A stretch of DNA of 64,000 nucleotides from Tritrichomonas musculus (GCA_039105265.1 JAPFFF010000004.1:3410001-3474000), one strand, 5' to 3'; positions 9,573 to 18,926 are shown, counted from the first letter of the stretch. Numbers and translations are program-made. The notes: a model not told the origin generated them from the letters alone.

Positions 9573-9872
9573 ATGTGGGGAAAAAGAAGGAACTATATGA
9601 TCACATTCTGGACACATGAATACCCTAAAGAACTGCCAGATAACTCCACTTATCTATGTACATGTGAGGATACTTGTGAGAATGGCAGATATCATGGTCA
9701 TGCATTCATTTATTTCAAAAATCCAGAAGATATGAAGTGTGTTAAGAGCTTATTTGGTCATAATGCTCATTTAGAAGTGCCTCGTAGAAACAGCTGGTGT
9801 ATTCGATATATTCTTAATAACAATACGAGAAAACATGACTTCCAAGAATTTGGTGAACGACCATTAGATTAA
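9573..9872 (+). CDS. HUH Rep-like endonuclease domain protein (Maverick)
   Basis: A 99-residue protein that lines up along its whole length with the catalytic domain of rolling-circle Rep proteins of CRESS-DNA viruses: a first motif RNYMITFWT (Rep motif I, FTLNN-like), then YHGHAFIYFKNPEDMKCVKS (motif II, two histidines around a small residue, then a hydrophobic strand), then FGHNAHLEVPR, then IRYILNNNTRK with the tyrosine of motif III, and a closing FQEFGERP like the Rep FEFGEPP. Proteins of this fold nick one DNA strand through the tyrosine. There is no helicase half; an SF3 helicase is encoded separately at 19593. It is the first gene inside the left end, about 85 bases from the repeat. 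Its role here is unproven. Confidence 0.7.
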   Translation: MWGKRRNYMITFWTHEYPKELPDNSTYLCTCEDTCENGRYHGHAFIYFKNPEDMKCVKSLFGHNAHLEVPRRNSWCIRYILNNNTRKHDFQEFGERPLD

Positions 9873-9889
9873 TTTTTTGTATTTGAAAA

Positions 9890-10201
9890 ATGAGCTTTGT
9901 TCCATTAAAAGGCTTTATAAATGACTATGAGATTTTAAATAAATACCCTTTCACAATAAGAAATAAGAAGACACGTAAACCATTGAAAGATTCAAAACAC
10001 AATGAAGGTTATTTGACGGTTAATTTGAATGGTGTAAATTATTTAAAACACGTTATTATTGCCAAACAATTTTTGCCTAACGATGATCCTATTCACAAAA
10101 AAGAAGTCGATCATAAAAACCGCAATCGTAAAGATAACCGTCTATGTAATTTACGATGGGTAACACATTCTGAAAACAATTATAATCGTAAAATGCCGTA
10201 A
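9890..10201 (+). CDS. HNH endonuclease, NUMOD4/HNH_3 type (Maverick)
   Basis: A 103-residue protein with the full pattern of free-standing HNH homing-type endonucleases. The N-terminal PLKGFINDYEILNKYPFTIRN resembles the NUMOD4 strand motif; GYLTVNLNGVNYLKHVIIAK follows; then the catalytic part FLPNDDPIHKKEVDHKNRNR and NLRWVTHSENNYNRK, holding the DH and N residues of the HNH centre. Such enzymes cut double-stranded DNA and often travel as selfish inserts. It follows the Rep-like gene by 17 bases on the same strand, so it fits into the element's gene string rather than standing apart. Confidence 0.85.
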   Translation: MSFVPLKGFINDYEILNKYPFTIRNKKTRKPLKDSKHNEGYLTVNLNGVNYLKHVIIAKQFLPNDDPIHKKEVDHKNRNRKDNRLCNLRWVTHSENNYNRKMP

Positions 10202-10217
10202 TTTATTTTTATTCAAA

Positions 10218-11681
10218 ATGTCAGATATAATAATTATTCAAGGTCAAATTCGTTTTAATCCACCTATAACAAATCAAAAAGTTGCAGATTTGAAAAGAGA
10301 ACACAATTTTAAATACATAGATATCACAAATAATTATGTGACATGTTTAGTGCCCTATAATTGGATACCAGCAAAGGGGTTTAGGGATGAATTAGAAATA
10401 TTTGCGAATAATATGAAGGGCAAATTATTTAGAGAACGTTTTAGTGGTGAAATTTTGGCCTATAAAGGATCGCCTAATGCTAAATCTGCTTGGCGTTATT
10501 TCATTAAATATGGGAAGGTGCAAAGTGACAATAATGCTGCCTTTAAGTTCATAAAATATTATAAGCCCAAACCAAAAAGACATGCAAAATGGGTGAAGCC
10601 AGAGCATGATGATGCATTACCGCCACCTCAAGAAGAGCCATCACAAAACAAAACAATCTTTCAGAAAAAGTCATCGTCTTCGGCCAAACCTATACTTAAA
10701 AAGTTGGCATCTTCATCGTCTTCTTCTCAAACATCTACATTATCATCAAGCGGTACATCAAGAGCGCCATCTCCTCCCCCACCCCCACAAACATCCCCTC
10801 AATCATCAAAACAAACATCAAGGCACACATCAAGACCACCAACACCTCCAATGGATCTAGACCAATTTATTGATTATAATGCAATCACTGATAATAATTC
10901 ACAATTAGAATCAAAAGAAGTATATCCATATCTAAAACTATTAGTAGAAAAAGGAAAAAAGGTGAAAAGAATAGGACATGTAGCCTTATTGCCTCCTGAT
11001 TGGTTTTATTATCTATATGAGAATCCGAAACAAGAAGCAGTGGACTCTCTCTTTGAGTATCTTAGTAAAGCTCCACAGTTTAATAAAAAACCAATTGATT
11101 ATTATGATTGCATTGTAATTCCTGCTGAACTAGAGGAACATTGGATATTAATAGTAATCGATAATGGCAATAAAGATATCGGTGTATATGATTCAAACAT
11201 GAAAGCATACCCAGATATCGGTAAAATAATGAATAAATTCTTGAAATCACAAGGCATTAATCATAAATATCCAATGAGATATAATCGTGTTCCTAAACAA
11301 AATAATGATATTGATTGTGCTATATTAATGATGCAAAATGCAAGGATATTATTGCATGATGGTAAATGGCCTTATCCAATAGATGACGTACCTAATATTA
11401 GACAAAGAATTGCACGTGAATTAAAGAGCAAATCATTAGAAACAGCTGCCCTCCCACCTACACCACCAAGTTTTCAAAAACATTCTAACAACACAGAAAA
11501 ACCGACTCTTCCCAAAAAAAAAATGAGTCAAGCTGAGAAGGAAAGAATCGAACAAGAGACTTATAATTATTTTATTAAAAAAGGTGCATATCATTTAGCT
11601 AAATCATATAAATACCCTTATTGGAATGTTCATGAAGATGTAGAATCTGGTGTACCAAAAGATAAATCAAAAAGAATGTAA
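10218..11681 (+). CDS. Adenain/Ulp1-type cysteine protease (Maverick)
   Basis: A 487-residue protein. Residues about 220-400 carry the C48/adenain-like protease core with the triad in its usual order: His in EEHWILIVIDN (about 307), Asp in IGVYDSNMK (about 322), and Cys in NNDIDCAILMMQNAR (about 367). The family matures capsid proteins in adenoviruses and Polintons, and that role is the likely one here. Before the core lie an unassigned globular stretch (1-125) and a Ser/Pro/Thr-rich linker (about 140-215). A lysine-rich tail follows. It starts 16 bases after the HNH gene, behind TTTTTATTCAAA, a start context shared by several genes of the element. Confidence 0.85.
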   Translation: MSDIIIIQGQIRFNPPITNQKVADLKREHNFKYIDITNNYVTCLVPYNWIPAKGFRDELEIFANNMKGKLFRERFSGEILAYKGSPNAKSAWRYFIKYGKVQSDNNAAFKFIKYYKPKPKRHAKWVKPEHDDALPPPQEEPSQNKTIFQKKSSSSAKPILKKLASSSSSSQTSTLSSSGTSRAPSPPPPPQTSPQSSKQTSRHTSRPPTPPMDLDQFIDYNAITDNNSQLESKEVYPYLKLLVEKGKKVKRIGHVALLPPDWFYYLYENPKQEAVDSLFEYLSKAPQFNKKPIDYYDCIVIPAELEEHWILIVIDNGNKDIGVYDSNMKAYPDIGKIMNKFLKSQGINHKYPMRYNRVPKQNNDIDCAILMMQNARILLHDGKWPYPIDDVPNIRQRIARELKSKSLETAALPPTPPSFQKHSNNTEKPTLPKKKMSQAEKERIEQETYNYFIKKGAYHLAKSYKYPYWNVHEDVESGVPKDKSKRM

Positions 11682-11706
11682 ATTAAAAATTTTTCAATAA
11701 ATAAAA

Positions 11707-12075
11707 ATGCCAGAATTAATTTTGCCAATTGAATGTTCACTTTATTTTAATAAAACATTGAAAAAGACAGAAATATCTGAATTATCAGAAATTTGTAAAT
11801 CAAAGTTTAAATTATCAAACAAAAAAATAATCTTTACTGATTGGGCAAAGAAATTTGATTGGGATGATTATGAGGACGTTAAAGAAATATTGAATTTAGT
11901 GGCCAAATATTGTTCAGTACATAAAATCACACTTTTTGGATCGATAATTGGTTATATAGGTGAAAGGAATGAAAATATGGTCAAATCGAAAGCCTATCAG
12001 ATTCAATTGAAAAAGGGAGATATAATTCCAAAGGAAATAATTCTTCATGCTAGTAAATCAAGAAAGAATAAGTAA
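11707..12075 (+). CDS. Small Maverick protein, unassigned
   Basis: A 122-residue soluble protein, basic at the end (KSRKNK). No family is recognised. It is between the protease and a candidate virion protein, 25 bases after the former and 20 before the latter, all on the plus strand, so it probably belongs to the same late, virion-related group. It has no membrane segment. Confidence 0.6.
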   Translation: MPELILPIECSLYFNKTLKKTEISELSEICKSKFKLSNKKIIFTDWAKKFDWDDYEDVKEILNLVAKYCSVHKITLFGSIIGYIGERNENMVKSKAYQIQLKKGDIIPKEIILHASKSRKNK

Positions 12076-12095
12076 GATATTTATTTTTAGTCAAA

Positions 12096-13061
12096 ATGGA
12101 GTTACCGCCAAGAGTTAAAACACAACACCCTAATCGTGAAAATATTGTACATGATGCTAACGTTCCTGTCCCAATTGAGACTGCTTTTTTCTTAGAGGAC
12201 TCACAAAGAGATCCAAGCAAATTTAATCGTTTTTATTTCAATTTTCCTGGTGATTGGTCAACGTCAAACAAAGGCGAAACAATTGTGGGTGTAAGGTCAA
12301 TGTGGCTCGTTTCAAAAAGACGAAAACTTGAATTCACCATCTCAATTGCTAAATATTTAAAGGTTTCATTTGATAAAATACCTGGATTCAGTATACACGA
12401 TAGAATTAAATCTATGACTTCATCTCTTTATCAGGATGATTTAAAAATCAAAGAAATAAAAGTAATTGACTGGCTCTCAACAGAAAGAGATTTCAGAGGA
12501 TTTTTTGAAGCAGTCCACAATGCTTTGAAATCATATATCTCAATATGGTGGAATAACATCACTAACGCATTTGAACAATCTGATATTGATGTTTTGAATA
12601 GAGACATACAAACTGATGGTTATTATGACGAAAAAGGTTTTCATGAAAAAATATATTCTGAACGAAACAATAATTCTTTAGATAAATACGGTTGTGCTTT
12701 CAAAATAACTGAAATGAATAAAGATTTTGAGGAAGTATTCAATATTGGTGACGGACCTACTCAAAATAGAAAAGGAAAATATAATTTGTATGAAAATGAA
12801 TTAACTTTTGATAATATTTGGGATCGTCATTCATGTAAAGTTTATTCTTCACTTGGCGAACAATCATTACATAATTATATCGGTAATTCACAAATTTATT
12901 ATAATCCTATCAAATATTTTAAATTGAATTCCTCTGATCAACGGTTTTGGATTGAATTATATTCTGCCAGACAATACAATGCCCCCGTTAAATTACCCAA
13001 TGGAGAAACTTTTGTCATGGAAATGCAGTTCTTGCCTTATAATAAGATGTTATACGTTTAA
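12096..13061 (+). CDS. Maverick structural protein candidate, 321 aa
   Basis: A 321-residue protein. The beginning (VPVPIETAFFLEDSQRDPSK, then RFYFNFPGDW and GETIVGVRSMWLVSKRRKLE) is beta-rich and resembles the opening of minor-capsid-type proteins of other Polintons, where a declared residue set 'RDPxKF' precedes the first strands. I cannot assign it firmly. The gene precedes the integrase by 10 bases. Alternatives are a virion-associated protein that is not part of the shell, or a lineage-specific protein. The 245-residue protein at 27730 is the other candidate for the penton role. Confidence 0.5.
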   Translation: MELPPRVKTQHPNRENIVHDANVPVPIETAFFLEDSQRDPSKFNRFYFNFPGDWSTSNKGETIVGVRSMWLVSKRRKLEFTISIAKYLKVSFDKIPGFSIHDRIKSMTSSLYQDDLKIKEIKVIDWLSTERDFRGFFEAVHNALKSYISIWWNNITNAFEQSDIDVLNRDIQTDGYYDEKGFHEKIYSERNNNSLDKYGCAFKITEMNKDFEEVFNIGDGPTQNRKGKYNLYENELTFDNIWDRHSCKVYSSLGEQSLHNYIGNSQIYYNPIKYFKLNSSDQRFWIELYSARQYNAPVKLPNGETFVMEMQFLPYNKMLYV

Positions 13062-13071
13062 TTTATAGAAA

Positions 13072-14214
13072 ATGACATCACTTGCAGAATTATTTAAGGA
13101 ATATCCATATCGTGGTCCAGCTTTTGAAAAACATGCACTTGAAAAAGGTTATTCGAAAAAAGAGATAAGGAAATTTCAATCAGAATCCGTTGTTCATGAT
13201 CAAAAAGTGCCAACTCCTAAATATATACCTATCGTATCGTCTCATTCCGGAGGTTTTCAGATGGATACGTTTATAAACGATAAAGGAGCTAACGGTTTGA
13301 ATTATTTGATGCTTATCAATATAAATACCCGTAAAGCTTATGCATATCCGATGAGAGGGAAAGGGGCGTTACAGGTCAAATCAGCATTGAATAAATTCAT
13401 CAAGGAAGAACCAAATTGCCATTCAATCGCTTCAGATCAAGATGCTGCTTATTTATCAGACGAAGTGACATCTTGGATGAAAAGTCATAAAATTATATAT
13501 ACGACTACAACGGATGATAATCACAATAATTTAGGAATAATAAACCGTTTTATGAGAACGATAAGAGATTTAGCCGTTAACAAAAATTTGTTAGATGCCG
13601 ATATATGGAAAGATATATCAAAAGAAGGTGAATTAACACACAAACCTACAAGAAATATTTCACCAAAAGAAATGCAGTCATTAATGTCAGCATATAATGA
13701 ATCATATCATACTAAAATAAAAACAGCCCCCAATAAAATGACAGCCAAAGACGAACAGAAATATATTTTGAAAAATAAAACGCAAGCAAACCCTTATGAT
13801 TTCAAAGAAGGTGATAAAGTACGTATCGTAGAAGAAAAAACGATTAAAAATAAAAAACGAAGAATGGTTAGCAATCAAGCATATACAGTTGATTCAAAAT
13901 CTGGTAATTTATTCAAAATTGCTGCTAACGATAGATCTGTAAACGATTATCCTGGATACAAAATAGTTAAGGCGAAAGGATTTGTTCCTATGGCCAAAAC
14001 ATTGAAAGACGGCAAAAGAGGGAACATAGAGGAGATTTTAGGGTATAATAATGCAAATGACCAATACAAGGTCAAATGGGATGATGGAAGTCAAGGGTAT
14101 ACATATGCCAAAAGTATGAGAGAAGGAAATCCAACAATATTATCACGTTTAGAACGAATGTATTGGGTGAAAACAGGTGAAAACATACCAGTTAAAATCA
14201 GAAAATACATTTAA
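13072..14214 (+). CDS. Retrovirus-type integrase with chromo-like tail (Maverick)
   Basis: A 380-residue protein with an rve-type DDE core of about residues 55-185: the first acidic residue in GGFQMDTFI, the second in IASDQDAAYLS, and the third motif region around LGIINRFMRTIRDLAVNKN. It inserts the linear element and makes the 5-bp duplication seen at the ends. Residues about 235-265 are a basic DNA-binding-like stretch, and residues about 305-345 (IEEILGYNNANDQYKVKWDD) look like a chromo/tudor barrel, which in other integrases targets chromatin. It is part of the tightly spaced plus-strand string. Confidence 0.88.
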   Translation: MTSLAELFKEYPYRGPAFEKHALEKGYSKKEIRKFQSESVVHDQKVPTPKYIPIVSSHSGGFQMDTFINDKGANGLNYLMLININTRKAYAYPMRGKGALQVKSALNKFIKEEPNCHSIASDQDAAYLSDEVTSWMKSHKIIYTTTTDDNHNNLGIINRFMRTIRDLAVNKNLLDADIWKDISKEGELTHKPTRNISPKEMQSLMSAYNESYHTKIKTAPNKMTAKDEQKYILKNKTQANPYDFKEGDKVRIVEEKTIKNKKRRMVSNQAYTVDSKSGNLFKIAANDRSVNDYPGYKIVKAKGFVPMAKTLKDGKRGNIEEILGYNNANDQYKVKWDDGSQGYTYAKSMREGNPTILSRLERMYWVKTGENIPVKIRKYI

Positions 14215-14228
14215 TTATTCTTAATCAA

Positions 14229-15086
14229 ATGAAAGGAAATATTATTCAAAAAGTTGAAGAATTAATCAATGAGACACTCAGAAAAAGTATGAGAGAAATT
14301 GAGGGCGCTTTGATCAAACCATTATCAGAAAATTATCCGTTTTCATCAAATGGGATATACTTTTTGATTGGACGTCCTGGTGCTGGCAAAAGTTATTGGA
14401 TTTGGCGCCATATTATGATTACAGAAAGATTATTTAAACATCCATATTATCATAAAATTTATTTCTGCTCAACGTCTGGTAAAATGGATAAAACCGCCGA
14501 AGTTTTGAATAAAAAGATTCAAACAAAAATAATTTATGTCTCAGAAAAACAATTGATGAGCGTTCTTCAGAAACATTTGAAAAGGAAAATAAAATATTAT
14601 GCACTTGTCAAACATATCCTCTCAAAAATGAAAGAAACGTCTGATGAGATGAGGCGTTTAATTGAAAAGCATCATTTAACTGACCTTCAAGATAAAATCA
14701 TTTATATTGCCAGTAAGCTTTGTAAATATGGAACCGCCTCTTATCCATTCAATACTCTGATTATTCTTGATGATTGTGCTGGTTCAGATTTATTGAAAAA
14801 CGGTAATTCAGAATTTATTAAATTGTTGACAAAGACAAGACATTATAACATAACGTGCATAATGGCATTTCAAACGATAAGATTTGTGCACATAAATGCT
14901 AAACGTATGGCAACCGATATTATCTGTTATAGCGGTTATTCAGAAGAAGATTTCACCTCTTTATTGCAGCAAACAAATAACAACTTAAATACAAAGGCAA
15001 CTGTGCAAGAATACTTGCAACATAGAGAACCGCATGACAAATTTATCATGAACATAACTGCAAACAAATACTATTTTGAATCTTAA
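14229..15086 (+). CDS. FtsK/HerA-type packaging ATPase (Maverick)
   Basis: A 285-residue P-loop ATPase. The Walker A motif FLIGRPGAGKSYWIWR lies near residues 45-60 and Walker B NTLIILDDCAGSD near residues 174-186, followed by a sensor-like strand (NITCIMAFQTIRFVH). Size, order and motifs match the A32-like genome-packaging ATPases of Polintons and related DNA viruses. It lies 14 bases after the integrase gene. Confidence 0.88.
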   Translation: MKGNIIQKVEELINETLRKSMREIEGALIKPLSENYPFSSNGIYFLIGRPGAGKSYWIWRHIMITERLFKHPYYHKIYFCSTSGKMDKTAEVLNKKIQTKIIYVSEKQLMSVLQKHLKRKIKYYALVKHILSKMKETSDEMRRLIEKHHLTDLQDKIIYIASKLCKYGTASYPFNTLIILDDCAGSDLLKNGNSEFIKLLTKTRHYNITCIMAFQTIRFVHINAKRMATDIICYSGYSEEDFTSLLQQTNNNLNTKATVQEYLQHREPHDKFIMNITANKYYFES

Positions 15087-15105
15087 ACGTTTTATTGAAT
15101 TTTAA

Positions 15106-15504
15106 ATGGGATTATTTAGAAAATGGGCGAGAAGAAGTATTGGCCTTGGAAGTCAATTATTAATGGGAGCAGCAAATTCAGCAACAGGAGGATTAGCAGG
15201 TAAATTAGCGGATAATGCAACAGGAATAATGAAAAATCAATCAGGATTAATAGGCAAAACAATGGGTAGTTTAGGCAAAGCATTTTTAAGCGATAATATG
15301 AGAAACAAAATCTCAAATGTAGCGGATGCAGCAATAAAATACATTCCAAAAGGCAACGTAAGAGAAGCATTAACAAAAATCAATAATCATGCACAAGGAA
15401 GAGATGAAAACTATAAAATGCCAAAACCCGCTAAAACAGAATCGAGTAGTTCAAATAATTCACCAGCACCTATAAATCATGTACATTCATCAAATTATGA
15501 ATAA
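15106..15504 (+). CDS. Gly/Ala-rich small Maverick protein
   Basis: A 132-residue basic protein. The first half is a glycine/alanine-rich amphipathic stretch (GLGSQLLMGAANSATGGLAG) and the second a polar, Ser/Asn-rich tail. The position between ATPase and major capsid protein, and the amphipathic N-terminus, recall membrane-active minor virion proteins such as adenoviral pVI, but this is analogy only; there is no sequence match I can point to. Confidence 0.6.
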   Translation: MGLFRKWARRSIGLGSQLLMGAANSATGGLAGKLADNATGIMKNQSGLIGKTMGSLGKAFLSDNMRNKISNVADAAIKYIPKGNVREALTKINNHAQGRDENYKMPKPAKTESSSSNNSPAPINHVHSSNYE

Positions 15505-15533
15505 TAAGAAAAGTCAATTTTATTGAGTTTTAA

Positions 15534-16016
15534 ATGTCAAAACACTTAACAGGCTCAAAACGTTTAGCGGTTATTCAAAGGTGGATAAATGGCCATGACG
15601 ATCCAGATTGGGAGGTTTTGCCAACTCGAAAACAAGGAAAGTATATTGTTAAAAAGCGAGAAACACCAATAGAAGAAGAAAAAGAAGAGAAAACTCCAGA
15701 AAATGAAGAGAACGAAGTTTTTGAAGAGGAAGAAGAAAAACCCAAAATGCAAAAACAAAAGTCGAAAAAACTCACAAAAAGTCAAGAAATCGATCCAACG
15801 ATAAACCTTGAAATCTTAAATCAACTCAAATTACTGGGTGATGAAATCAAACGCAAAAGAGAAAAGAAAGAACAAAAACGATTAATTGAAGAAGTAATCT
15901 CAAAGAAAACTCCAGCACCAAAACAAGCACCTCCTCCTCCAATACAAGAAGAAGAATATTATGAACCACCAATTTCAAGACAAAGACGAAACAGAATCTT
16001 TGATGATATATATTAA
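15534..16016 (+). CDS. Acidic coiled-coil Maverick protein
   Basis: A 160-residue protein. A short globular start (MSKHLTGSKRLAVIQRWING) is followed by a Glu/Lys-rich coiled coil (about 40-130) and a proline-rich end. No family is recognised. It lies 18 bases before the probable major capsid gene, so a virion-assembly or scaffold role is possible. Opposite-strand Ser/Phe-rich frames here are shadows of the Glu/Lys codons. Confidence 0.6.
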   Translation: MSKHLTGSKRLAVIQRWINGHDDPDWEVLPTRKQGKYIVKKRETPIEEEKEEKTPENEENEVFEEEEEKPKMQKQKSKKLTKSQEIDPTINLEILNQLKLLGDEIKRKREKKEQKRLIEEVISKKTPAPKQAPPPPIQEEEYYEPPISRQRRNRIFDDIY

Positions 16017-16033
16017 CTTTTTTTATTCAAGAA

Positions 16034-17710
16034 ATGATTAATCATGAGGTTTATATGAAAACATCAGCTGAAGTATGTTCGCAAATTGCGTCATATTTTG
16101 ATGTTGTAGATAGCTGTATTGCCACTTCTGATACAAACAAACAGTATTCAATTAATCCACAAACATCATATTCGCCTTCACCTCCAATAAAACAAGGGTC
16201 ATATACAAGTGTTATTATTTCTCCAAATACACACAATACAGCTGACATCTATAATGGTTTTATTCGTGCTGATCTAAAAGTGACAATGAATATAAATGAA
16301 AAGATACCAGATTTGAGTGATATTGGCGGTTATCCATTCAATAAAATCTGGTTTGGATTCAAAGATGCAAGAGATGCTATTGAAAAATATGAAATAGTAG
16401 CTAACGGAATAACGATATATACACAAAACTTTGGTTGTGAAGAATCGTTCTTAACTGCATGTTGTGCGAATGAAACAACAAAGAGAGCAGATGTATACTC
16501 AAAGGCAAGACATAAAGATATATGGAATAATAATTTTGCCACTCGTTGCGGAATAGTAATTAATTGGCCAAAAGATGATTTAACAGCAACATTTACGATT
16601 CATTTAAAAATTGATTTGCGTAGATTCTTGCCATTATCAAATATAAAATATTTACCAGCTTTTGCAGGAAAACTCGAATTAAGATTATATTTCTCATGTG
16701 CTGGTATGCTTTGTTGTCCATGTGGACCATCAAGATCTTTGCTTGCTCAACCATCTCTTGCAACTAAATATACTTTTTCTGAGATCACTAATGAATTCAC
16801 ACCTGTTGGCGATGATGTTAAAATATGGATTTCAAGTACATCAGCTAATTCATCAGGCCAAGCATCAGAAAAGACAGATGGAGCTGAAATATTAGCATCA
16901 GAAACACCATATACTCTTTATTCTGGTTTACGAAAATTCCAAGTCTATGAGTATGAAATCACTGAATGCTCATCAATTATTCCATGTTTTGGTATAAACA
17001 ATGAAATTTATCAACAATTGGTTCAGCGTTATTCAAATCCACAACATCCACTCACATTTCCAACTCAAACATTGTCATTTTACACCTGCACTCAAGCATT
17101 AAAACAAATCCAAGACAAAACAACAGTCACTGTCACTCCAAGATTTGTTGATTCTATCTTTTGTTTATTCCCTCTTCATCAACGTCATCATACATATTTC
17201 AAAAATCCACTTTTTAAACATTTCCAATTGAATTGTGGCGGTTATGGCAATATTCCAGCCAAATCTTTCGGAACAGATGGTGAATATCCAGAATTCATTG
17301 AATATAGTCAAAATGCAATGAATATGAATGGTGAACAAACCGGTTTCAATAAAGAGGTTATCGCTTCATTATGTAATGTAAGTAAACCTTTAGCCAATAT
17401 CACAGGTTTATATCCAAACGATAGGACTTCATTCTTTATCGGTTTTGCGACAGAAACAGATGGGACATATCAACAGGGCCTTACAAGTTTATCACCAATT
17501 AACTTCGAAATAATCGTCACACAGGAACATGCACAAATAAAAGATCCAAATGATAAATCAGAGAATTATAAAAAGCATTTTTCTCAAATAGTCGATACGC
17601 CACCAATATTAGGTTTATTAGTTGATGCTTCTATTTCGATTTTAGTGCAGCCCAATGGCATGCCCCCACTGGTTCGAATTGGGAATTATGACATTACAAC
17701 TCCTGAATAA
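16034..17710 (+). CDS. Probable double jelly-roll major capsid protein (Maverick)
   Basis: A 558-residue, beta-rich protein without signal peptide or membrane segment. Length, position after ATPase and small virion genes, and strand-rich make-up (for example ADIYNGFIRADLKVTMNINE, KYLPAFAGKLELRLYFSCAG and PITNFEI-like end strands) fit the double jelly-roll major capsid protein of Polintons. The pair of patterns 'F-x-FK-DARDAIEKYEIVANG' and 'LPLSNIKYLPAF' lies where the first barrel of such proteins usually presents its longest strands. I rely on length, context and composition, since jelly-roll sequences diverge greatly. Confidence 0.72.
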   Translation: MINHEVYMKTSAEVCSQIASYFDVVDSCIATSDTNKQYSINPQTSYSPSPPIKQGSYTSVIISPNTHNTADIYNGFIRADLKVTMNINEKIPDLSDIGGYPFNKIWFGFKDARDAIEKYEIVANGITIYTQNFGCEESFLTACCANETTKRADVYSKARHKDIWNNNFATRCGIVINWPKDDLTATFTIHLKIDLRRFLPLSNIKYLPAFAGKLELRLYFSCAGMLCCPCGPSRSLLAQPSLATKYTFSEITNEFTPVGDDVKIWISSTSANSSGQASEKTDGAEILASETPYTLYSGLRKFQVYEYEITECSSIIPCFGINNEIYQQLVQRYSNPQHPLTFPTQTLSFYTCTQALKQIQDKTTVTVTPRFVDSIFCLFPLHQRHHTYFKNPLFKHFQLNCGGYGNIPAKSFGTDGEYPEFIEYSQNAMNMNGEQTGFNKEVIASLCNVSKPLANITGLYPNDRTSFFIGFATETDGTYQQGLTSLSPINFEIIVTQEHAQIKDPNDKSENYKKHFSQIVDTPPILGLLVDASISILVQPNGMPPLVRIGNYDITTPE

Positions 17711-17732
17711 AATAGAATTTTTCTTTACTTAA

Positions 17733-18164
17733 ATGGCTAATGATTATAAATCCCCAAATGCAGAGATTGTAGGAAGAGAAGGAGTAATGTATAATGAGAA
17801 TACAGAAAAAGTGCGATTTATCAAAGGCAAACATTATGGTATCTTTTCGAACGATAACACTTATGCTGTCACTTTTAATCCCAAGGTCAATTTGCCACCA
17901 ACGATAGTTCGAGAAAATAAACCTGTACGTCCTCCACCAACTAATCAGCACACAACAAAAGGACTTCATGAACCACCAGTAAGCTTAACTGACGGAAAAC
18001 ATTATATTCACCATGGATATGTGAAAAAACCGCCACTTTTGCCTCCTTACCTGAAAAAGCCAGAAGATTTAGCTCGAATACAAGGATTAGCAGATGAAAA
18101 TAATAAAGGATCAATAATATATGGACCTAAACACTCAGTTATAATAAAAAATAATATATATTAA
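17733..18164 (+). CDS. Small Maverick protein after the capsid gene
   Basis: A 143-residue soluble protein, proline-rich in the middle (KVNLPPTIVRENKPVRPPPT). Family unknown. It starts 22 bases after the capsid gene behind TTTCTTTACTTAA and closes the long plus-strand gene string; the next gene is on the other strand. Confidence 0.6.
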   Translation: MANDYKSPNAEIVGREGVMYNENTEKVRFIKGKHYGIFSNDNTYAVTFNPKVNLPPTIVRENKPVRPPPTNQHTTKGLHEPPVSLTDGKHYIHHGYVKKPPLLPPYLKKPEDLARIQGLADENNKGSIIYGPKHSVIIKNNIY

Positions 18165-18203
18165 AGAAAATTAATTTTTATTAATTAATTTTGATTATTG
18201 AGC

Positions 18204-18926
18204 TTATTTTTTTTGCTCTTTTTCTTCTTCTTTTTCTTTTTCTTCTTTCTTTTCTTCATCCTCTTCTTTTTCATTATCATCAGAAGAAAAATTAAAAGGA
18301 CTATCGTAAGAATCAGTACTGATCATTTTAATATATTTTGGTTCTTTCTTCTTCTTCTTCTCCAGGCATTCATCGAGATTTGTTTTATATTCATTGTCTT
18401 TTCGGTATTTATTTAATATTTTTATTTTGTTAGCCATTTCATTTCTTGTTTCGATAAAATTAGTGAATTTTCTTAGCATGGTAGTTATTTTCCAATGTGA
18501 TATATGTCCTTTTTCATTCACAAAACTTTCGATATCATGCGCCAGTTTTGCCAAGATTTCTTCATCATAATCTAGCTCTTCTATCATCTCTTTATATTCT
18601 TCTTCTGTTTTTATTTTTTCCTCTTTGCTAACTTGGCATTCTTCTTCTTCTTCTTCTTCTTCTTTTTCTTCTTCTTCTTCATGAGCTTTTTCATCATATC
18701 TTTCTTTGGCTGCTTGCATAGTTACTAACATATCAAGTCTTCTGTTTGCGTCTACTTGTTGGTTTATTAGCTGACAGTAGCGATACATCATGAAGGGAAT
18801 AACATGTTCGATTTTATAAATTGGGATCTCATCTTTTTGATTAAGGAATGCATAGATGTCTTCTTGGATGGGAGTGAGTTCTTTTTGGATCTGAACTAAT
18901 TCTTGTGCGAGTTCGTTGAATGACAT
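18204..18926 (-). CDS. Glu-rich coiled-coil Maverick protein
   Basis: A 240-residue protein. The start (MSFNELAQELVQIQKELTPI) and the middle (about 130-200) are helical, separated by a pure Glu run, and the end is Glu/Lys-rich and highly acidic. It is a probable coiled coil. No family is recognised. It faces the plus-strand string tail to tail with 39 bases between stop codons, so transcription converges here. Confidence 0.55.
   Translation of the reverse strand: MSFNELAQELVQIQKELTPIQEDIYAFLNQKDEIPIYKIEHVIPFMMYRYCQLINQQVDANRRLDMLVTMQAAKERYDEKAHEEEEEKEEEEEEEECQVSKEEKIKTEEEYKEMIEELDYDEEILAKLAHDIESFVNEKGHISHWKITTMLRKFTNFIETRNEMANKIKILNKYRKDNEYKTNLDECLEKKKKKEPKYIKMISTDSYDSPFNFSSDDNEKEEDEEKKEEKEKEEEKEQKK

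Noticed and set aside
13072-14214. Retroviral-type integrase as a sign of an LTR retrotransposon
   Set aside because: There is no reverse transcriptase, gag or LTR; the integrase is surrounded by Maverick core genes and terminal inverted repeats.
15116-15785. Minus-strand Leu/Phe/Ser-rich frames opposite the small Maverick genes
   Set aside because: They are codon shadows of Gly/Ala- and Glu/Lys-rich genes on the plus strand.
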